DNA of 64,000 bases from Erpobdella octoculata (lineage: Eukaryota > Annelida > Clitellata > Hirudinida > Erpobdellidae), in NCBI GenBank assembly GCA_963978895.1, contig OZ022247.1, positions 5,615,437 through 5,679,436 of the forward strand. Direction: 5' to 3'. The notes under the pieces were generated by a model. It made no database searches and was not told where the DNA came from. It was given only the letters and a program-made list of their open reading frames with translations. Of this stretch, positions 1-14,421 are shown one piece after another. Each line of letters begins with the position of its first letter. Position 1 is the stretch's first letter. Both the position numbers and the translations under genes were made by a program.

Positions 1-157
1 TACTTCTTCAAATTGAAGGAAATCGAAAAAGTGGAAGAATTGAATTAAACACGCCATGGAAGCACATAGCCGGATGTTTTAGTTTGACGATGCAATAAAA
101 ACAGATTCCTGTAGGGCTGGCTATGACTAATTATCGCATAAATTGCAGATTTCCATC

Positions 158-256
158 GGCGCCCGTGGGATTCGAACCCGCACTTGCAAGTTGACAGGAT
201 ACTCGTTTGAAGAACACTTGCCCAGTCAACCGTGACGTCACGCACCTGCGACCGTC
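158..256 (-). repeat. tRNA-derived sequence (SINE head or tRNA pseudogene)
   Basis: Read on the minus strand, this stretch has a perfect pol III B box (GGTTCGAATCC) inside a T-arm-like hairpin, preceded by an A-box-like TTGACTGGGCAAGTG. The two ends do not make a good acceptor stem, so I read it as a tRNA-derived repeat or pseudogene rather than a working tRNA. A 3' tail or target duplication was not found. Confidence 0.55.
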
Positions 257-264
257 GACTGCAT

Positions 265-2104
<1,840 letters not shown>

Positions 2105-2349
2105 CGTAAAATCTATTTTACGTTTTCTGGGCTAAAAGAAGTTAGGAAAGAGTGGAAAAAAGAAAATGAGCGGGTACGGGAGAGCAAGCGGGGAAGGAAA
2201 CGGTAGCAAGAGAGAAAAACGATTAAAAAAATCTCTGAAAACCCCGAGCAACGCCGGGTAACTCCGCTATTTTTTATAAAAATAGATTATTGGTTTAACC
2301 TTGTTAGACTTTATAATTTTAAAAAAGTTTTTATTAATACTTGTAAAAT

Positions 2350-3300
2350 TTAGAAACAGTTTCTTTTCATTTGAGATTCTAAATAGTATTTTCTGTAATC
2401 GAAAGCCGGTTTTTGATACTTTTTATAATAGCTTTGGTATCTGTACTTCAGATCTACATCTACTTTTGTTGCAATAAGTTGTTCAAAAACATTAGTAGCC
2501 TCAACGTCAATTGTTGGTTTCAAGTTGTTAAAAGATTCTGAAGAATAAAAATTATTAAACATTCTAAACTCCGTGCTTTCATTGTTTTCTGAGTAATGGC
2601 ATCTCCTACTTCTTCTTGAATGAATAAATCGTGTTTCTTCGCTCAACTGTTCAATTGAAGGTAAAGAATTAAAAAAATCTTTAAAATTGGCATTTGCAAG
2701 ATAGATAGGAAATGCTGATTGAAATTCTGGAGTTTCGTTAGAAATCGGCATGTCGCAAATAAACTTAGACAAAGAATAATTTTTCCTTTTTTCATTAAAA
2801 ACCACATCAATATAGTGAACCTGATTTTGTACATGAGAAATTAAAAGCGGAAAATAAAGTGCACCAGTGTTCACCTTTAAGTAATTGATTATCCAGTGTG
2901 GCCATTTTTTTCCAGACTGATGTCCATATAAGCAGCAAACTTTAACATTTGAACTAGGACTTTTCAAATCTTTAATAGCACCTGATAACAACACGATATC
3001 TTTTTTCTCGACTAACTCGAAAATGTTTAAAAGATTAAACCTAACTACATAATGGCTTCCATCTGTGCAGTCTTGTACAACACCACTGAGCAATTTGCCA
3101 CCAAGAACTGCACATTTTGCAACAACCGATGAATGTTTAGAAATAGTTTGGAATTGTCTTATTTGATGATTATTTACGCTTGAAGCATACTCTTGCAAAA
3201 GTGCGTGGTAATATCTAAACTCGTCAAGCTCTTTTTTAGTTCCAAAAATGGAATAAAACTTACTCGGACTAACTACGTGCAAAATTTTCACAACTTTCAT
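2350..3300 (-). CDS. Tudor-domain protein resembling the TDRD12 N-terminus
   Basis: A single open frame of about 316 residues starting at the ATG at 3300; the frame stays open upstream to about 3345 but without an ATG. The first 110 residues (KVVKILHVVSPSKFYSIF, then GGKLLSGVVQDCTDGSHYVV) have the alternating strand pattern of an extended Tudor domain. The following block (KVCCLYG, then KKWPHWIINYL, then IDVVFNEKRKNYSLSKFICD) follows the order seen in the first eTudor of TDRD12: a W-x-x-x-x-I-x-Y-(F/L) helix, then a strand, then an NYSLSKF-like segment. TDRD12 acts in the germline piRNA pathway. Here the helicase and later Tudor parts are absent and the C-terminus is Lys/Tyr-rich, so this is either a diverged paralogue, a terminal exon or a retrocopy. 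The Tudor call is moderately sure; the TDRD12 link is inference from remembered family pattern. Confidence 0.6.
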   Translation of the reverse strand: MKVVKILHVVSPSKFYSIFGTKKELDEFRYYHALLQEYASSVNNHQIRQFQTISKHSSVVAKCAVLGGKLLSGVVQDCTDGSHYVVRFNLLNIFELVEKKDIVLLSGAIKDLKSPSSNVKVCCLYGHQSGKKWPHWIINYLKVNTGALYFPLLISHVQNQVHYIDVVFNEKRKNYSLSKFICDMPISNETPEFQSAFPIYLANANFKDFFNSLPSIEQLSEETRFIHSRRSRRCHYSENNESTEFRMFNNFYSSESFNNLKPTIDVEATNVFEQLIATKVDVDLKYRYQSYYKKYQKPAFDYRKYYLESQMKRNCF

Positions 3301-3360
3301 GTTTAAGTATTTTGAATATTCAAAGAAACTATTTAGATTTCTCAATGATACTTTCTTAGC

Positions 3361-3536
3361 TTTTTTTTTTTATGATAGTTTATAGTCCTTTACACCAAGT
3401 GTTTTAAGACTGAATTGGCTGTATATAGGAAGCACATAAGTACTTCCTGTCGTGGATCAAAGTTTGATCCTTTTAACTGTCCCTCCTCCTTTATCCAGGC
3501 TTGGGACTGGCTCGCAATTGGCGAGGCGGAGTTGTT
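3361..3536 (-). mobile_element. SINE family A, copy 1
   Basis: Poly-T/A-tailed repeat of about 175 bp running from AACTCCGCC (3530s) to a tail of T's on the plus strand. It is flanked by an exact 10-bp target duplication CTTTCTTAGC (3351-3360 and 3537-3546). The same unit occurs eight more times in the window. Confidence 0.85.
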
Positions 3537-3602
3537 CTTTCTTAGCACGAATAAGTTTATGACGATCAGTTATGTGAAATACATGCATAAATAAATAAAA
3601 AC

Positions 3603-3674
3603 ATTGTATGTATGTATGTATGTATATATATATATACATATATATATATAATATACATATATATATATATATAT

Positions 3675-3720
<46 letters not shown>

Positions 3721-3721
3721 C

Positions 3722-3753
<32 letters not shown>

Positions 3754-3755
3754 GT
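3603..3755. repeat. Compound (AT)n/(ATAC)n microsatellite
   Basis: Tracts of TATG, AT and ATAC that run directly into the 5' break of the Penelope-like element. Confidence 0.95.
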
Positions 3756-4765
3756 ATGGTCCTACTACCAAAGTCTTCATCAAACCAACTAATAATGGAA
3801 CATGCCTAAATGGTGACAGCGAGTGTCCGGACAGATATAAAAGAAGTGTTATTAATAGTTATCTCCTCAGAGCTTATCGTTTTTCCGAAACCTGGTCAGA
3901 TTTCCATAAAGAAATAGTTAGAATCAAGCAGTTATTGGTTAACAACAATTATTCTAATAGCTTTGTCGACGGTTTTATTAACAATTTTGTAACCAAAATG
4001 AAAACATCTGTGAGTTCGGCTGGGTCTGACGCTGACAAGGGTCGTGATGTACGCCAGGAGTTCCCCGTGTTCTACAAAAATCAAATGAATCTCAATTACA
4101 GAATTGATGAAAGTATTATAAAGAAGATAATAAAAAAGGAAGTTTCTGTTATAGACCCCGTCAGGAATAAACTGGGTTTATATATTTATTACAAAAACTT
4201 GAAACTTTTCAATTTGGTCATCAAGAATGATAGAACAAGTATCACTGACCCGTTGCAACAAAGTCACGTGGTGTACCATTTCAAATGTTCTATTCCACAT
4301 TGTAAGGTGGATACATACATTGGTCACACTACCACTACGTTGTCAAGGAGACTCACGATGCATCTCCAGTTTGGGAGTATTCTTAATCATTATGAATGTA
4401 TTCATTTGAAAAAGCTAACACGAAAAGAACTTGAAGAAGGTGTTTCGATTTTAACAAGTGAATCCGACTCTTTCCGGCTGAAAATTAAAGAGGCTTTCTA
4501 TATCTTATTAATGAGACCCGCAATTAATAAACAATTTGATAAATTTCCACAGATTCTCCACTTATTCGGTGTCAAAGAAAGCAATATGCATCGGTTACCC
4601 TGTATTACTTCTAACGACGAGGATAACATAAATGATGATACTTCTGACTCGTCCTCTGACACAAATACTTTGGCTGTTGAGGCTGCTCCTGACGAATCTC
4701 ATTGTAATGTATCGGAGGAAATTCTTGTCTCTTCTAATATAACACAGCGAAAACGCAAAAATTGA
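3755..4765 (+). mobile_element. Penelope-like retroelement, 3' part (RT tail and GIY-YIG endonuclease)
   Basis: The open frame enters from the microsatellite and gives about 335 residues of element protein. First comes the end of the reverse transcriptase region (TTKVFIKPTNNGTCLN, then CPDRYKRSVINSYLLRA), which matches the usual end of Penelope RT: a KPT-x-x-G strand, then K-x-S-x-I-x-x-x-L-x-R-A. Then comes a GIY-YIG-type nuclease (VVYHFKCSIPHC, then DTYIGHTTTTLSRRL, with H and E residues further on), and an acidic Ser/Asp tail. The catalytic RT core is missing, so the copy is 5'-truncated. The frame has no internal stop, which suggests a fairly recent insertion. It is followed after 130 bp by the hammerhead-like motif at 4899 and by the start of a further copy. 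Confidence 0.85.
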
Positions 4766-4898
4766 TTTCCAATAGTATAAATTTTATATTCTTTTGATTT
4801 GATAGGTAGAGTGTTTTTTCGTTTTTTCTTTTGTTAGTGTGCTAATTCTTTGACAATTTCGGTTCTTTCTGTTTGTTTACTTCTCTCGTTTTACTTTT

Positions 4899-4940
4899 GA
4901 CCCTGAGGATGGCTGACATAGCTGAAACGGTCCGTCGGTC
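4899..4940 (+). ncRNA. Hammerhead-ribozyme-like motif of the Penelope-like element
   Basis: Stem I is GACC (4899-4902) with GGTC (4937-4940). The core is CTGAGGA (4903-4909). Stem II is GGCT/AGCT with a 5-nt loop and one bulged T. GAAA is at 4924-4927. Stem III is ACG/CGT closing a GTC triloop, and the cleavage-position base is C4936 in a GTC triplet. All invariant core positions of a type I hammerhead are present; the base pair next to the core in stem II is weak. Hammerheads are known in terminal repeats of Penelope-like elements, and the position fits. Confidence 0.55.
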
Positions 4941-5083
4941 TGACAATAAAAGTTTAATGGAAAAGTTTTTGGCTAATTGTAGTCTCGAACAGAGAGTTTT
5001 GTGCCGAAAGGTCGAGAATTTGGCTCGAAAAGTTGTTTCTGCCAAATGGCGAGTTGTGTTTCTTAGAGCGTGTCTCAAAGATA
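4909..5083 (+). mobile_element. 5' start of a second, tandem Penelope-like copy
   Basis: Just after the hammerhead core an ATG opens a frame of about 58 residues (LARKVVSAKWRVVFLRACLKD at its end) that runs into an AT/TG microsatellite. A helix of the type LARK-x-x-x-x-x-x-x-x-FL-x-x-C is what I expect at the N-terminus of Penelope polyproteins. The order GIY-YIG end, terminal repeat, N-terminus is the usual tandem arrangement of these elements. The copy is broken after the first 60 codons. Confidence 0.5.
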
Positions 5084-5120
5084 CATATATATATATACGT
5101 GTATATATATATATGTATAT

Positions 5121-5214
<94 letters not shown>
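5083..5214. repeat. (AT)n then (TG)n microsatellite
   Basis: AT-rich tract from about 5083, then a TG tract from about 5143 to 5212. Confidence 0.95.
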
Positions 5215-5219
<5 letters not shown>

Positions 5220-5424
5220 GGATATTGAAATTACATAACTTGCTGGATACGTGTTTGTGGACAATATATATTTAAGAATTTGTCGTTTAAAATAATTGGG
5301 TTTAAGCATATCATTTGAAATCTTTTGACATAACATACAAAATAAATAAGCGAAAATAAAATTTAAATTAGTTATTAAATTTGATTGAAAGAGTAGTTGC
5401 ATTGTCCGGTAATATGTTGCGTAT

Positions 5425-5690
5425 TTATTCTAAATTTGTTGAAAATTTGGTGTGAGCTTGTTGTGAATTTGCCGTGAATTTGTTGTGAATTTGTTGTGAA
5501 TTTTTATGAATATGTTTTAAATTTGCTGTGAATTTGTTCGGAATTTGTTGTGAATTTGTTGTAAATTTGCTGTGGGTTTGCTGTGAGTTTGTTGTGAGTT
5601 TGTTGCGAGTTGGTTGTGAATTTGTTGTGCATTTGTGAGTTTGTTGGGAATATGTTGTGCATTTGTGAGTTTGTTGTGAATTGGCACTTT
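5425..5690. repeat. Degenerate 11-bp minisatellite (TTTGTTGTGAA)
   Basis: About 22 imperfect head-to-tail units of 10-11 bp. Translation in any frame is repetitive and not gene-like. Confidence 0.85.
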
Positions 5691-7254
5691 CGAGTGACAT
5701 AAAACGGTCGTAATGGAAATTCAATCATTGATCGCTCATGTGTGACAGAAGAGGAAAAAGAATGACAGATTTTCATGTATAGTTTCATACATATATACAT
5801 ATATTTAATATAAATTCAATATATACATATATATATCGTCAAATTTTAATTTGTTTATTACAAATTATTTTTTCTCAAATTATAGAACGACTGGGACAAT
5901 AAATTGTTTCACTGTTTTATTATATTTTTATAGAGTCACGTGATTTATATTTATCTTTTACTTATTTATTTAATCTGCTCCGACAAATCAAAAACTAAAT
6001 TAGTTAAAAAGATTATGTAATAATTGAAATAAGCAAATAAAGGTGTGTTTTTATAAGATTTTCCACTGACAAAAAGTCAATTTCCTCTTTCAGAGCATTC
6101 ATAGATGAGCATTTTGTGGGTTTTCAGTGCAGGCGCTCGAAAACCCTTCCTTCCATATTTAGCTGCGGAGCATTTAATTGAATTTTTTAATGTTAGAATA
6201 ACTTGAAAAACAAATTATTGAGTGATGCAAGCACGAAAGTTTTATCATATAAAAAATAATAATTTCCTGTTTTAGAAATGAAATTTTATTTTATTTAAAC
6301 TAATAAAATGATGGAGGAACTTATTTTCTTTTCTCTCTCTCTCTCTCTCCCTCTCTCTCTCTCTCTTTCTCTCTTTCTTTATCTTTCTTTCTTTCTCACT
6401 CCCATTCTATCTTTTTCTCTCTTTATTCGTTTTTCTGCGGTTCAATGTTTCATGTTTCACATTTGAAACTAATTCAATAAGCCGCTTAACGTACGATCTA
6501 ACAATCTCAATAATTTCTTCTGCTTCTGTTACGCTTCAAATTTACGACTGGAATTATCGAAAGAATGATGACGTCACTACTGATCAATAACTTCAATGAA
6601 CAACATCATTGCCCGTGGAAATGAAAGTAGAGAGAGAGAAAAAAATTCAGCCAAGAAATTGCATAAGAAATTTAAAAAATGAATAAAAAAAATAACAATA
6701 AACATCTCCATGACACCATCTCATTATATCAAAACATTTTTTCCGGTTGTTTTTTCCGGTTTTTCATTTCTTTGGCATTCTAGAAACGTCAGTTGTTTTC
6801 TTTTCTTGTTTGCGTAAAATTTTTGCTTTCCAGATAATCAGCCGCGAATTATGAGTACCCGAGTAATCCGTAATGAATAATGAGTACCCGGAATTATGAG
6901 TACCCGGGTGACAAATGATGAATGGCGAGTAATACCCGGGTAGGGATGAATTCTCGGGTAATGTTTATTATTTTACGTTTAAGGGGCAAAAATTGGAAAA
7001 GCCTATAGAAAGAAAGAGAGAGAGAGAATGAAAGAGAGAGATGGAGGGGTAGAGAGAGCATGCGTACTTCATGTTAATGAGTGGGAGTCAGCGATAAATA
7101 TTCTTGATGTATTTCTTACGGGTTAATTTCCGATGGCCAGATATGTAATCCTGTGTAATGTAAAAAGAGGCGCCTGTAATCTGACCGTGAAACATGTTAC
7201 GTGGTTGGTTGTGCATGTAGCGATGATGGTAGTGATATTTGAAGCTATGCTGGT
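5691..7254. other. AT-rich intergenic with small repeats
   Basis: No gene recognised. A CT-rich tract lies at about 6332-6430, a short degenerate repeat built on GAGTACCCGG lies at 6845-6960, and GA-rich tracts lie at 7012-7060. Confidence 0.6.
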
Positions 7255-7487
<233 letters not shown>

Positions 7488-7499
7488 CTGTAGTTGAAG

Positions 7500-7912
7500 A
7501 TTTGGTGGAGTTAGTTGTAAATGGTAGATGTGTTGATAGTAGATGTAGGTATAGATGTGTTAGTGGTAGTTTTAGATGTGTTGGTGGTAGATGTTGATGA
7601 GTTAGTTGTAATTATAGATGTTTTGGTGGTAGCTGTAAAGGCCCTAATTGTAGATGTGTTTGCGGTTGTAGCCGATTTGTTGGTTGTAGTTGTAGAAGTG
7701 TGGGTGATAGTTGTAAATGTGTTGTTTGTAAATGTAGATGTGTTGGTGGTAGATATAGATGTGGTAGAGGTAGTTGTAGATGTGATGGTGGTAGTTGCAA
7801 ATAAGTTGGTGGTAGTTGTGATGTGTTGGTGGTAGATGTAGATGTGGTAGAGGTAGTTGTAGTTGTGATGGTGGTAGTTGTAGATGTGCTGGTGGTAGAT
7901 GTAGATGTGTGA
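7500..7912. repeat. Degenerate G/T-rich minisatellite
   Basis: Irregular units built on TGTTGGTGGTAGATGTAGA. This is probably an old triplet expansion continuing from the AGT block. Confidence 0.7.
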
Positions 7913-8009
7913 CGCTGACTTGATGTATTGTCCACTCATGAGCCGTTAAATTTTCATCACTGGTAGGAACCACGCTGGACTCTTCGATTTTTGTAATGAA
8001 CTTCTTTAC

Positions 8010-8014
8010 TCTTT

Positions 8015-8049
<35 letters not shown>

Positions 8050-8891
8050 TTCTTTCTCTCTATCTCTCTTTTGCTCTCTCTCTCTCACTCTCTCTTTCTT
8101 TCTTTGTGTTTCTCTGTATCTCTCCTTTTATCTATTTTGGAAATTAAACAAATAAATTGTTTATTTTAAAATCTAAAAAAAAATTTCCTTCTGCTATGAT
8201 TCAAGGTCTTCTGAATTTCTGAGTTTTTAAATCAGTTTTTTTGAAGATTTTCTTCAAACACGACCACGGGACTATCTTATTTTTACTTTTTTCAAAAAGT
8301 AAATGATGAATTAAAAAAAAATATTAATTTGATTTTAATTATTTTAATTGAAAAAAACAGTTGAGTTTTTGTTTCTTTTTTTTTTAAATTAAAAAAGAGG
8401 ATTCGTTATTTAGCAGTTTCTTACTTTTAACGCTCCCGCAAGCTGGCCTCGTGCCAACCTCGTTCAGGTTTTTGGCTTGTGAGGCAGTGCACGAGGAGGC
8501 GTTGTCACGGTAACGACTCCATTGCAACAGCTATCTAACAACGAAACCCGTCCAAAAGCATCAACAACAACATGGCTATCGCAACCATACCACGTCTATT
8601 ATTGTCGTCATCATCACCATCATCATCATCGTCGTCGTCGTCGTCGTCACCATCGTGGTCGTCGTCATCATCATCATCACCACGACCACCACTACCACCA
8701 ACATCATCATCATCATCATTATCATCATCATCATTGTCGAAACTCGTACTCCTTTTTATTTAATTCTTATTTTTATTATTTTATATTTTAAATGTAAATC
8801 GCTGTGCGTCATTGTCAGGCTGGTTAATAAAGATTCACTTACTTACTTACTTACTTACTTACTTATCATTATCATTATCATTATCATTATC

Positions 8892-8923
<32 letters not shown>

Positions 8924-8940
8924 CATCGTTAATATTAACT
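8010..8940. repeat. Low-complexity region: CT, CAT/CGT, ACTT and ATC tracts
   Basis: CT tract at 8010-8110, mixed CATCAT/CGTCGT triplets at 8600-8745, (ACTT)n at 8838-8865 and ATC/ATT triplets at 8866-8932. Between 8110 and 8520 I see only AT-rich unique sequence. Confidence 0.8.
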
Positions 8941-9920
8941 TTTTATAACAGCAGTCAAGAAGAACTTGCTTGAAACGTTTCACCTAGCGACAACATGTTT
9001 CTTTTCAAGATCACGTGGACAAAGATGAAGGAAAGAGGAGAACGAATACTAAGTGACGTTCATGACAAACTCGGTTTTGATTTTTTCAGTTAAAAGTATT
9101 TTTAATTCAAAACATTAAATAATGTTTTTTTACTTTAAAATTCGAAACGCAGCGAAAAATTCTTAAAATGTGCACTTAACGCTTAACTTGATCTTGTTGT
9201 AGACGAAAGTTTGGTACTAAAAAACTTCTTTCAACATGTTGTCGAATATTAATGAGCATTGTTGAAAAGAATGTGCGGTAGTTGTGCTGAGTTGTGGTGT
9301 TGAGTTGTAGATGGAGTTAAACAATTGTAACAGTGTGACGTTGAGGTGTTGAGATCAAAGTGGAGTTAGTGTGGACATTGCTTGTAACAATTTTTTTGAT
9401 TTTTATAAATACTTTTTATTAACTTCTAATTTCTGTTTCTTTTTTCGAATCAATTTTTTACTTTTGTATACATGATCTTGCTTGATGAAGATGCAGTATC
9501 TTAATTTTGCATATTGTCACTTCATTAAAAACCTGTAAGCCGCAAAAAACAGTTTTTTTAAACAAATGTCTTATACTTTTGGATTTGCCGGCTTTTCATT
9601 TCTTTTCAAATGACATTTTTGAATTTATATATGTATACATTTATTTAATTGTATTTGATTTGTTTTTGTTTTAAAACATATATAATTATTATTTTTAATT
9701 ACATTTATTCCTCCGAAAAATTTTTAAACTTTAATCGAATGCATTGTCATGAAGAGCGAGCTTATATTTCAAATTTCAGCTAAATTGAATTGCAGGAAAT
9801 TATTTAGTTTTCACATTCAAGGTTTGCAAACGTTCAAGCAAGTAAACAAATAAGTTAATAGAAACAACTTAAAAAATAAAAATGTAAAAAAAATTTTTTT
9901 TTAATTTTAGCTAAAAAAGT
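8941..9920. other. AT-rich intergenic, nothing recognised
   Basis: No open frame with gene-like content and no splice-bounded exon on either strand. Confidence 0.55.
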
Positions 9921-9923
9921 TTC

Positions 9924-10197
9924 CATGTTGGCTTGTTATGTTGTAGATGTAGAAATGTGTGTATGAACACAAAGCTTGTTATGTTGTAGATGTAGAAATG
10001 TGTGTATGAGCACAAAGCTTGTTATGTTGTAGATGTAGAAATGTGTGTATGAGCACAAAGCTTGTTATGTTGTAGATGTAGAAATGTGTGTATGAACACA
10101 AAGCTTGTTATGTTGTAGATGTAGAAATGTGTGTATGAGCACAAAGCTTGTTATGTTGTAGATGTAGAAATGTGTGTATGAGCACAAAGCTTGTTGA
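9924..10197 (+). repeat. 43-bp minisatellite, about 6 copies
   Basis: Nearly identical 43-bp units that start CTTGTTATGTTGTAGATGTA and end with GTATGARCACAAAG. Copies differ mainly by A/G at one site (GAACAC or GAGCAC), which indicates recent amplification. Confidence 0.95.
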
Positions 10198-10578
10198 ACT
10201 TGTTCTTTAACAAGTAAATAATTGCCCAATGCGTTTGTATAAGAAAGTAATCCATACGAAATTTGGAGCCACTTTTGTGAGACATGAATAAAGAAGCTTA
10301 CTTTGAAGAAACTGAATCGTTTTATTTCGATTTAAGCGAGTGGGTTTTTATCTCTGTCCTAGATTAACAACATTTCAGCTATTTTGTGATTAAAAATGCA
10401 ACATTTGATTAGAAAAAGATGAAAAAAAACAAACAAATTAGTCAAATTCTTAGAAATAATGTCCAGTTAGGTTCAATTCAGTGTTATCACTTGACATCGC
10501 CTCACCACATCTATCGACTATTACCATGTTTATCAGCATCCAATGTCAACCAGACTAGTCCAGTTTCTTTCTGGCGGC
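10198..10578. other. Intergenic, nothing recognised
   Basis: AT-rich sequence between two repeat blocks; no exon seen. Confidence 0.5.
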
Positions 10579-10893
<315 letters not shown>

Positions 10894-11404
10894 TTCTTGT
10901 TCAATTTGATTTCTAATCACCAAAAACCTATAAAATCATAATTATTGAACCAGTTTGAAGCGCTCAATAAAATCTTTTTTAAAGTTAAAAATGTCAACAC
11001 AAATCCGACTGATTCAACTCTGATTGTGGATAAGAAGACAACAATAAGTCACAAAAATATTTTTATTTCCATTTTTCATCTTTTATCTTATATTTTTTTT
11101 ATATTTTTCAGTTGAAATAAATGCTTCAAAACATTTATTTCAATTTAACACGCTGTGACTCGGAGAATTTCGTACATTTAAATGGAGACCTGCATGAAAA
11201 GTTTAGCTCATCTTGTTCCAATATAAATAATACTAAATTAAAAAAATAAAACAAAATTAATTAAACTAAAAACAATAGAAGAAAATAAAAATTATTTATT
11301 TACGCTTGCTTTTTATTTTTACTTTCTACTTCTCACGATTGAAATCGTTCTCGAATGACAGGAAGTTGAAAAAAATGACACGCGACATAACGTTTTGGTC
11401 ACAC
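10894..11404. other. AT-rich intergenic, nothing recognised
   Basis: Unique AT-rich sequence between two triplet tracts. Confidence 0.5.
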
Positions 11405-11405
11405 C

Positions 11406-12106
<701 letters not shown>

Positions 12107-12554
12107 ATGGTTATGGCTATGATGATGGCGATGTTAAAGATGCTATTAATATTACCACTACTATTAATAATAATAGAAATAAAATTTTTTATAACTTTTG
12201 TCTTTTCTTCTCGTCAAAGTTTCTGTGTGTTTTGAATCTCTGACTGCACAAAGAATTAGGTTTTCATTGGGAGCAGATGAAGAATTTCTTTTACCAATTT
12301 GCTATTTCAACCACACAACCACAATACACATACATATACACATACGCATACACCAAACACATGCACACATACACTCAAACACACACACACACACACAGAT
12401 CGATAGTCGTATTTCCAGTTGTTGTGTCCTCTGTGTTTGTAATGAAAAGAGTGCATAATATAGAAAGCACGTACGGAGAATTAGATTATATTTAGGACGT
12501 ATTTAGAGAGAGAAATATTTGACAGAGAATGTGGTTTAAGAGTATTTGTGTGCG
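12107..12554. other. Intergenic with a CA-rich patch
   Basis: CA-rich patch at 12320-12400; otherwise nothing recognised. Confidence 0.5.
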
Positions 12555-13282
<728 letters not shown>

Positions 13283-13454
13283 ACTGGCTCGCAATTAGCG
13301 TATTTTTACTTATGTAACGCGCCTTGAAAGGTCAAATAATAGAATGCTATTTTATGACCTTTCAAGGCGCGTTACATGAGTTAAAATACGCTATATAAAA
13401 ACAAAGCTAGTTACATCGTGGTGGCTAACTCCGCCTCGCTAATTGCGAGCCAGT
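13283..13454. repeat. Long imperfect palindrome (hairpin, MITE-like)
   Basis: Left arm 13283-13336 and right arm 13349-13394 are inverted copies (inner part GCGCCTTGAAAGGTCA) around a loop of about 12 bp. The outer 18 bp of the left arm (13283-13300) reappear inverted at 13437-13454, after a 42-bp interruption, and that copy lies inside a SINE family A fragment. Confidence 0.85.
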
Positions 13455-13515
13455 CCCAAGCCTGGATAAAGGAAGAGGAACAGTTAAAAGGATCAAACTT
13501 TGATCCACGACAGTA
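13425..13515 (+). mobile_element. SINE family A, copy 2 (3'-truncated)
   Basis: Starts AACTCCGCCTCGCTAATTGC and ends at CCACGACAGTAA, lacking the last 85 bp and the tail. Confidence 0.8.
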
Positions 13516-14031
13516 ATTTTGCTGGCAATGCAAAAAGGGCAATCTTTTAATATTACAAACAAAACTAATATTAGTTAAAATTGTTAGTTAATATTAGTTA
13601 AAATTGTTAGTTATTAACTCAAAAAATGGTAGTTAAACTAGCTTTTTAACTACACTTTCTAAACTTAGTTAAACTTTGCTTGTAACTAAACAAAATGATT
13701 TAACTCTTAGTTAATAATTTTTAACTTTTGCCCATGACTGATGTATAACACCCGTTTGTTAGGGAAACCTCTGAAGTCTACATTATTTTTTTATGAAATA
13801 TAGTCTATTTCTCTTGTTTCCATTTCTTCCGCCCTCACTTTTAAATGTTTTTTTGAGAAAACACTTTCAGATTTTATATAAAATTTCGAATTTTTAAGCA
13901 ATGTCTTGAATTACAGAAACTTTATAGGCGCTGTTTTATTGTTGTTTTTTTAATTTTAAAAGTGGGAAAAGTTGAAAGTTTCATGTTACATTTTTATAGC
14001 TTTTTGTTTGTAAGTGTTGATGTTAAACCAA
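13516..14031. other. AT-rich intergenic
   Basis: Contains short repeats of AATATTAGTTAAAATTGTTAGTT (about 13565-13620); no gene. Confidence 0.5.
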
Positions 14032-14421
14032 ATCTGCCGGGAACTGAAAAAACGAGAACTCAATGATAAAGGAAAAAAGTCTGACCTTGTGGATCGCCTC
14101 TGAAATGACATTGGAGAGCCGAGGTTTGGATGCAGACGAGTTCGAATTTGATCTGGATGAGGAATTGATAAACTTTCTGAACATGATGAGAGAAAAAACA
14201 AAGCAGCACAAGAAGAAAACAAAGCAGCTATGAACACGATGAGAAAAGAGAACAAAGCAGCTATGAACACGATGAGAAAAGAGAATAAAGCAGCACAAGA
14301 AGAGAATAAAACAACAAAGATTAAAAAAAAATATAGACAAAATATGAAAATGTTCGGCACTCACAACCCGATCTCTAAGATATTGTCGCTTTTCCCCCTC
14401 TATTCTCCGAGAAAACGGTAA
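14032..14421 (+). pseudogene. Broken SAP-domain plus coiled-coil ORF, retroelement-like
   Basis: Frame 1 (14032-14100) encodes ICRELKKRELNDKGKKSDLV followed by DRL and a stop: a SAP motif (EL, then L, then GKK, then LVDRL). A shifted frame continues with LESRGLDADEFEFDLDEEL. A second shift gives repeats of the 11-residue unit MNTMRKENKAA and a Lys-rich end, stopping at 14421. At least two frameshifts and one stop break it. SAP followed by an acidic DxDEFEF segment and an ENKAA-type coiled coil is, as I recall, found in gag-like or host-derived ORFs of invertebrate elements; that link is inference. Confidence 0.55.

Noticed and set aside
158..256. Functional tRNA gene
   Set aside because: B box is perfect but the acceptor stem does not pair, so called tRNA-derived only.
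9924..10197. 43-bp direct repeats as a CRISPR-like array
   Set aside because: Head-to-tail repeats without spacers, in a eukaryotic genome: a minisatellite.
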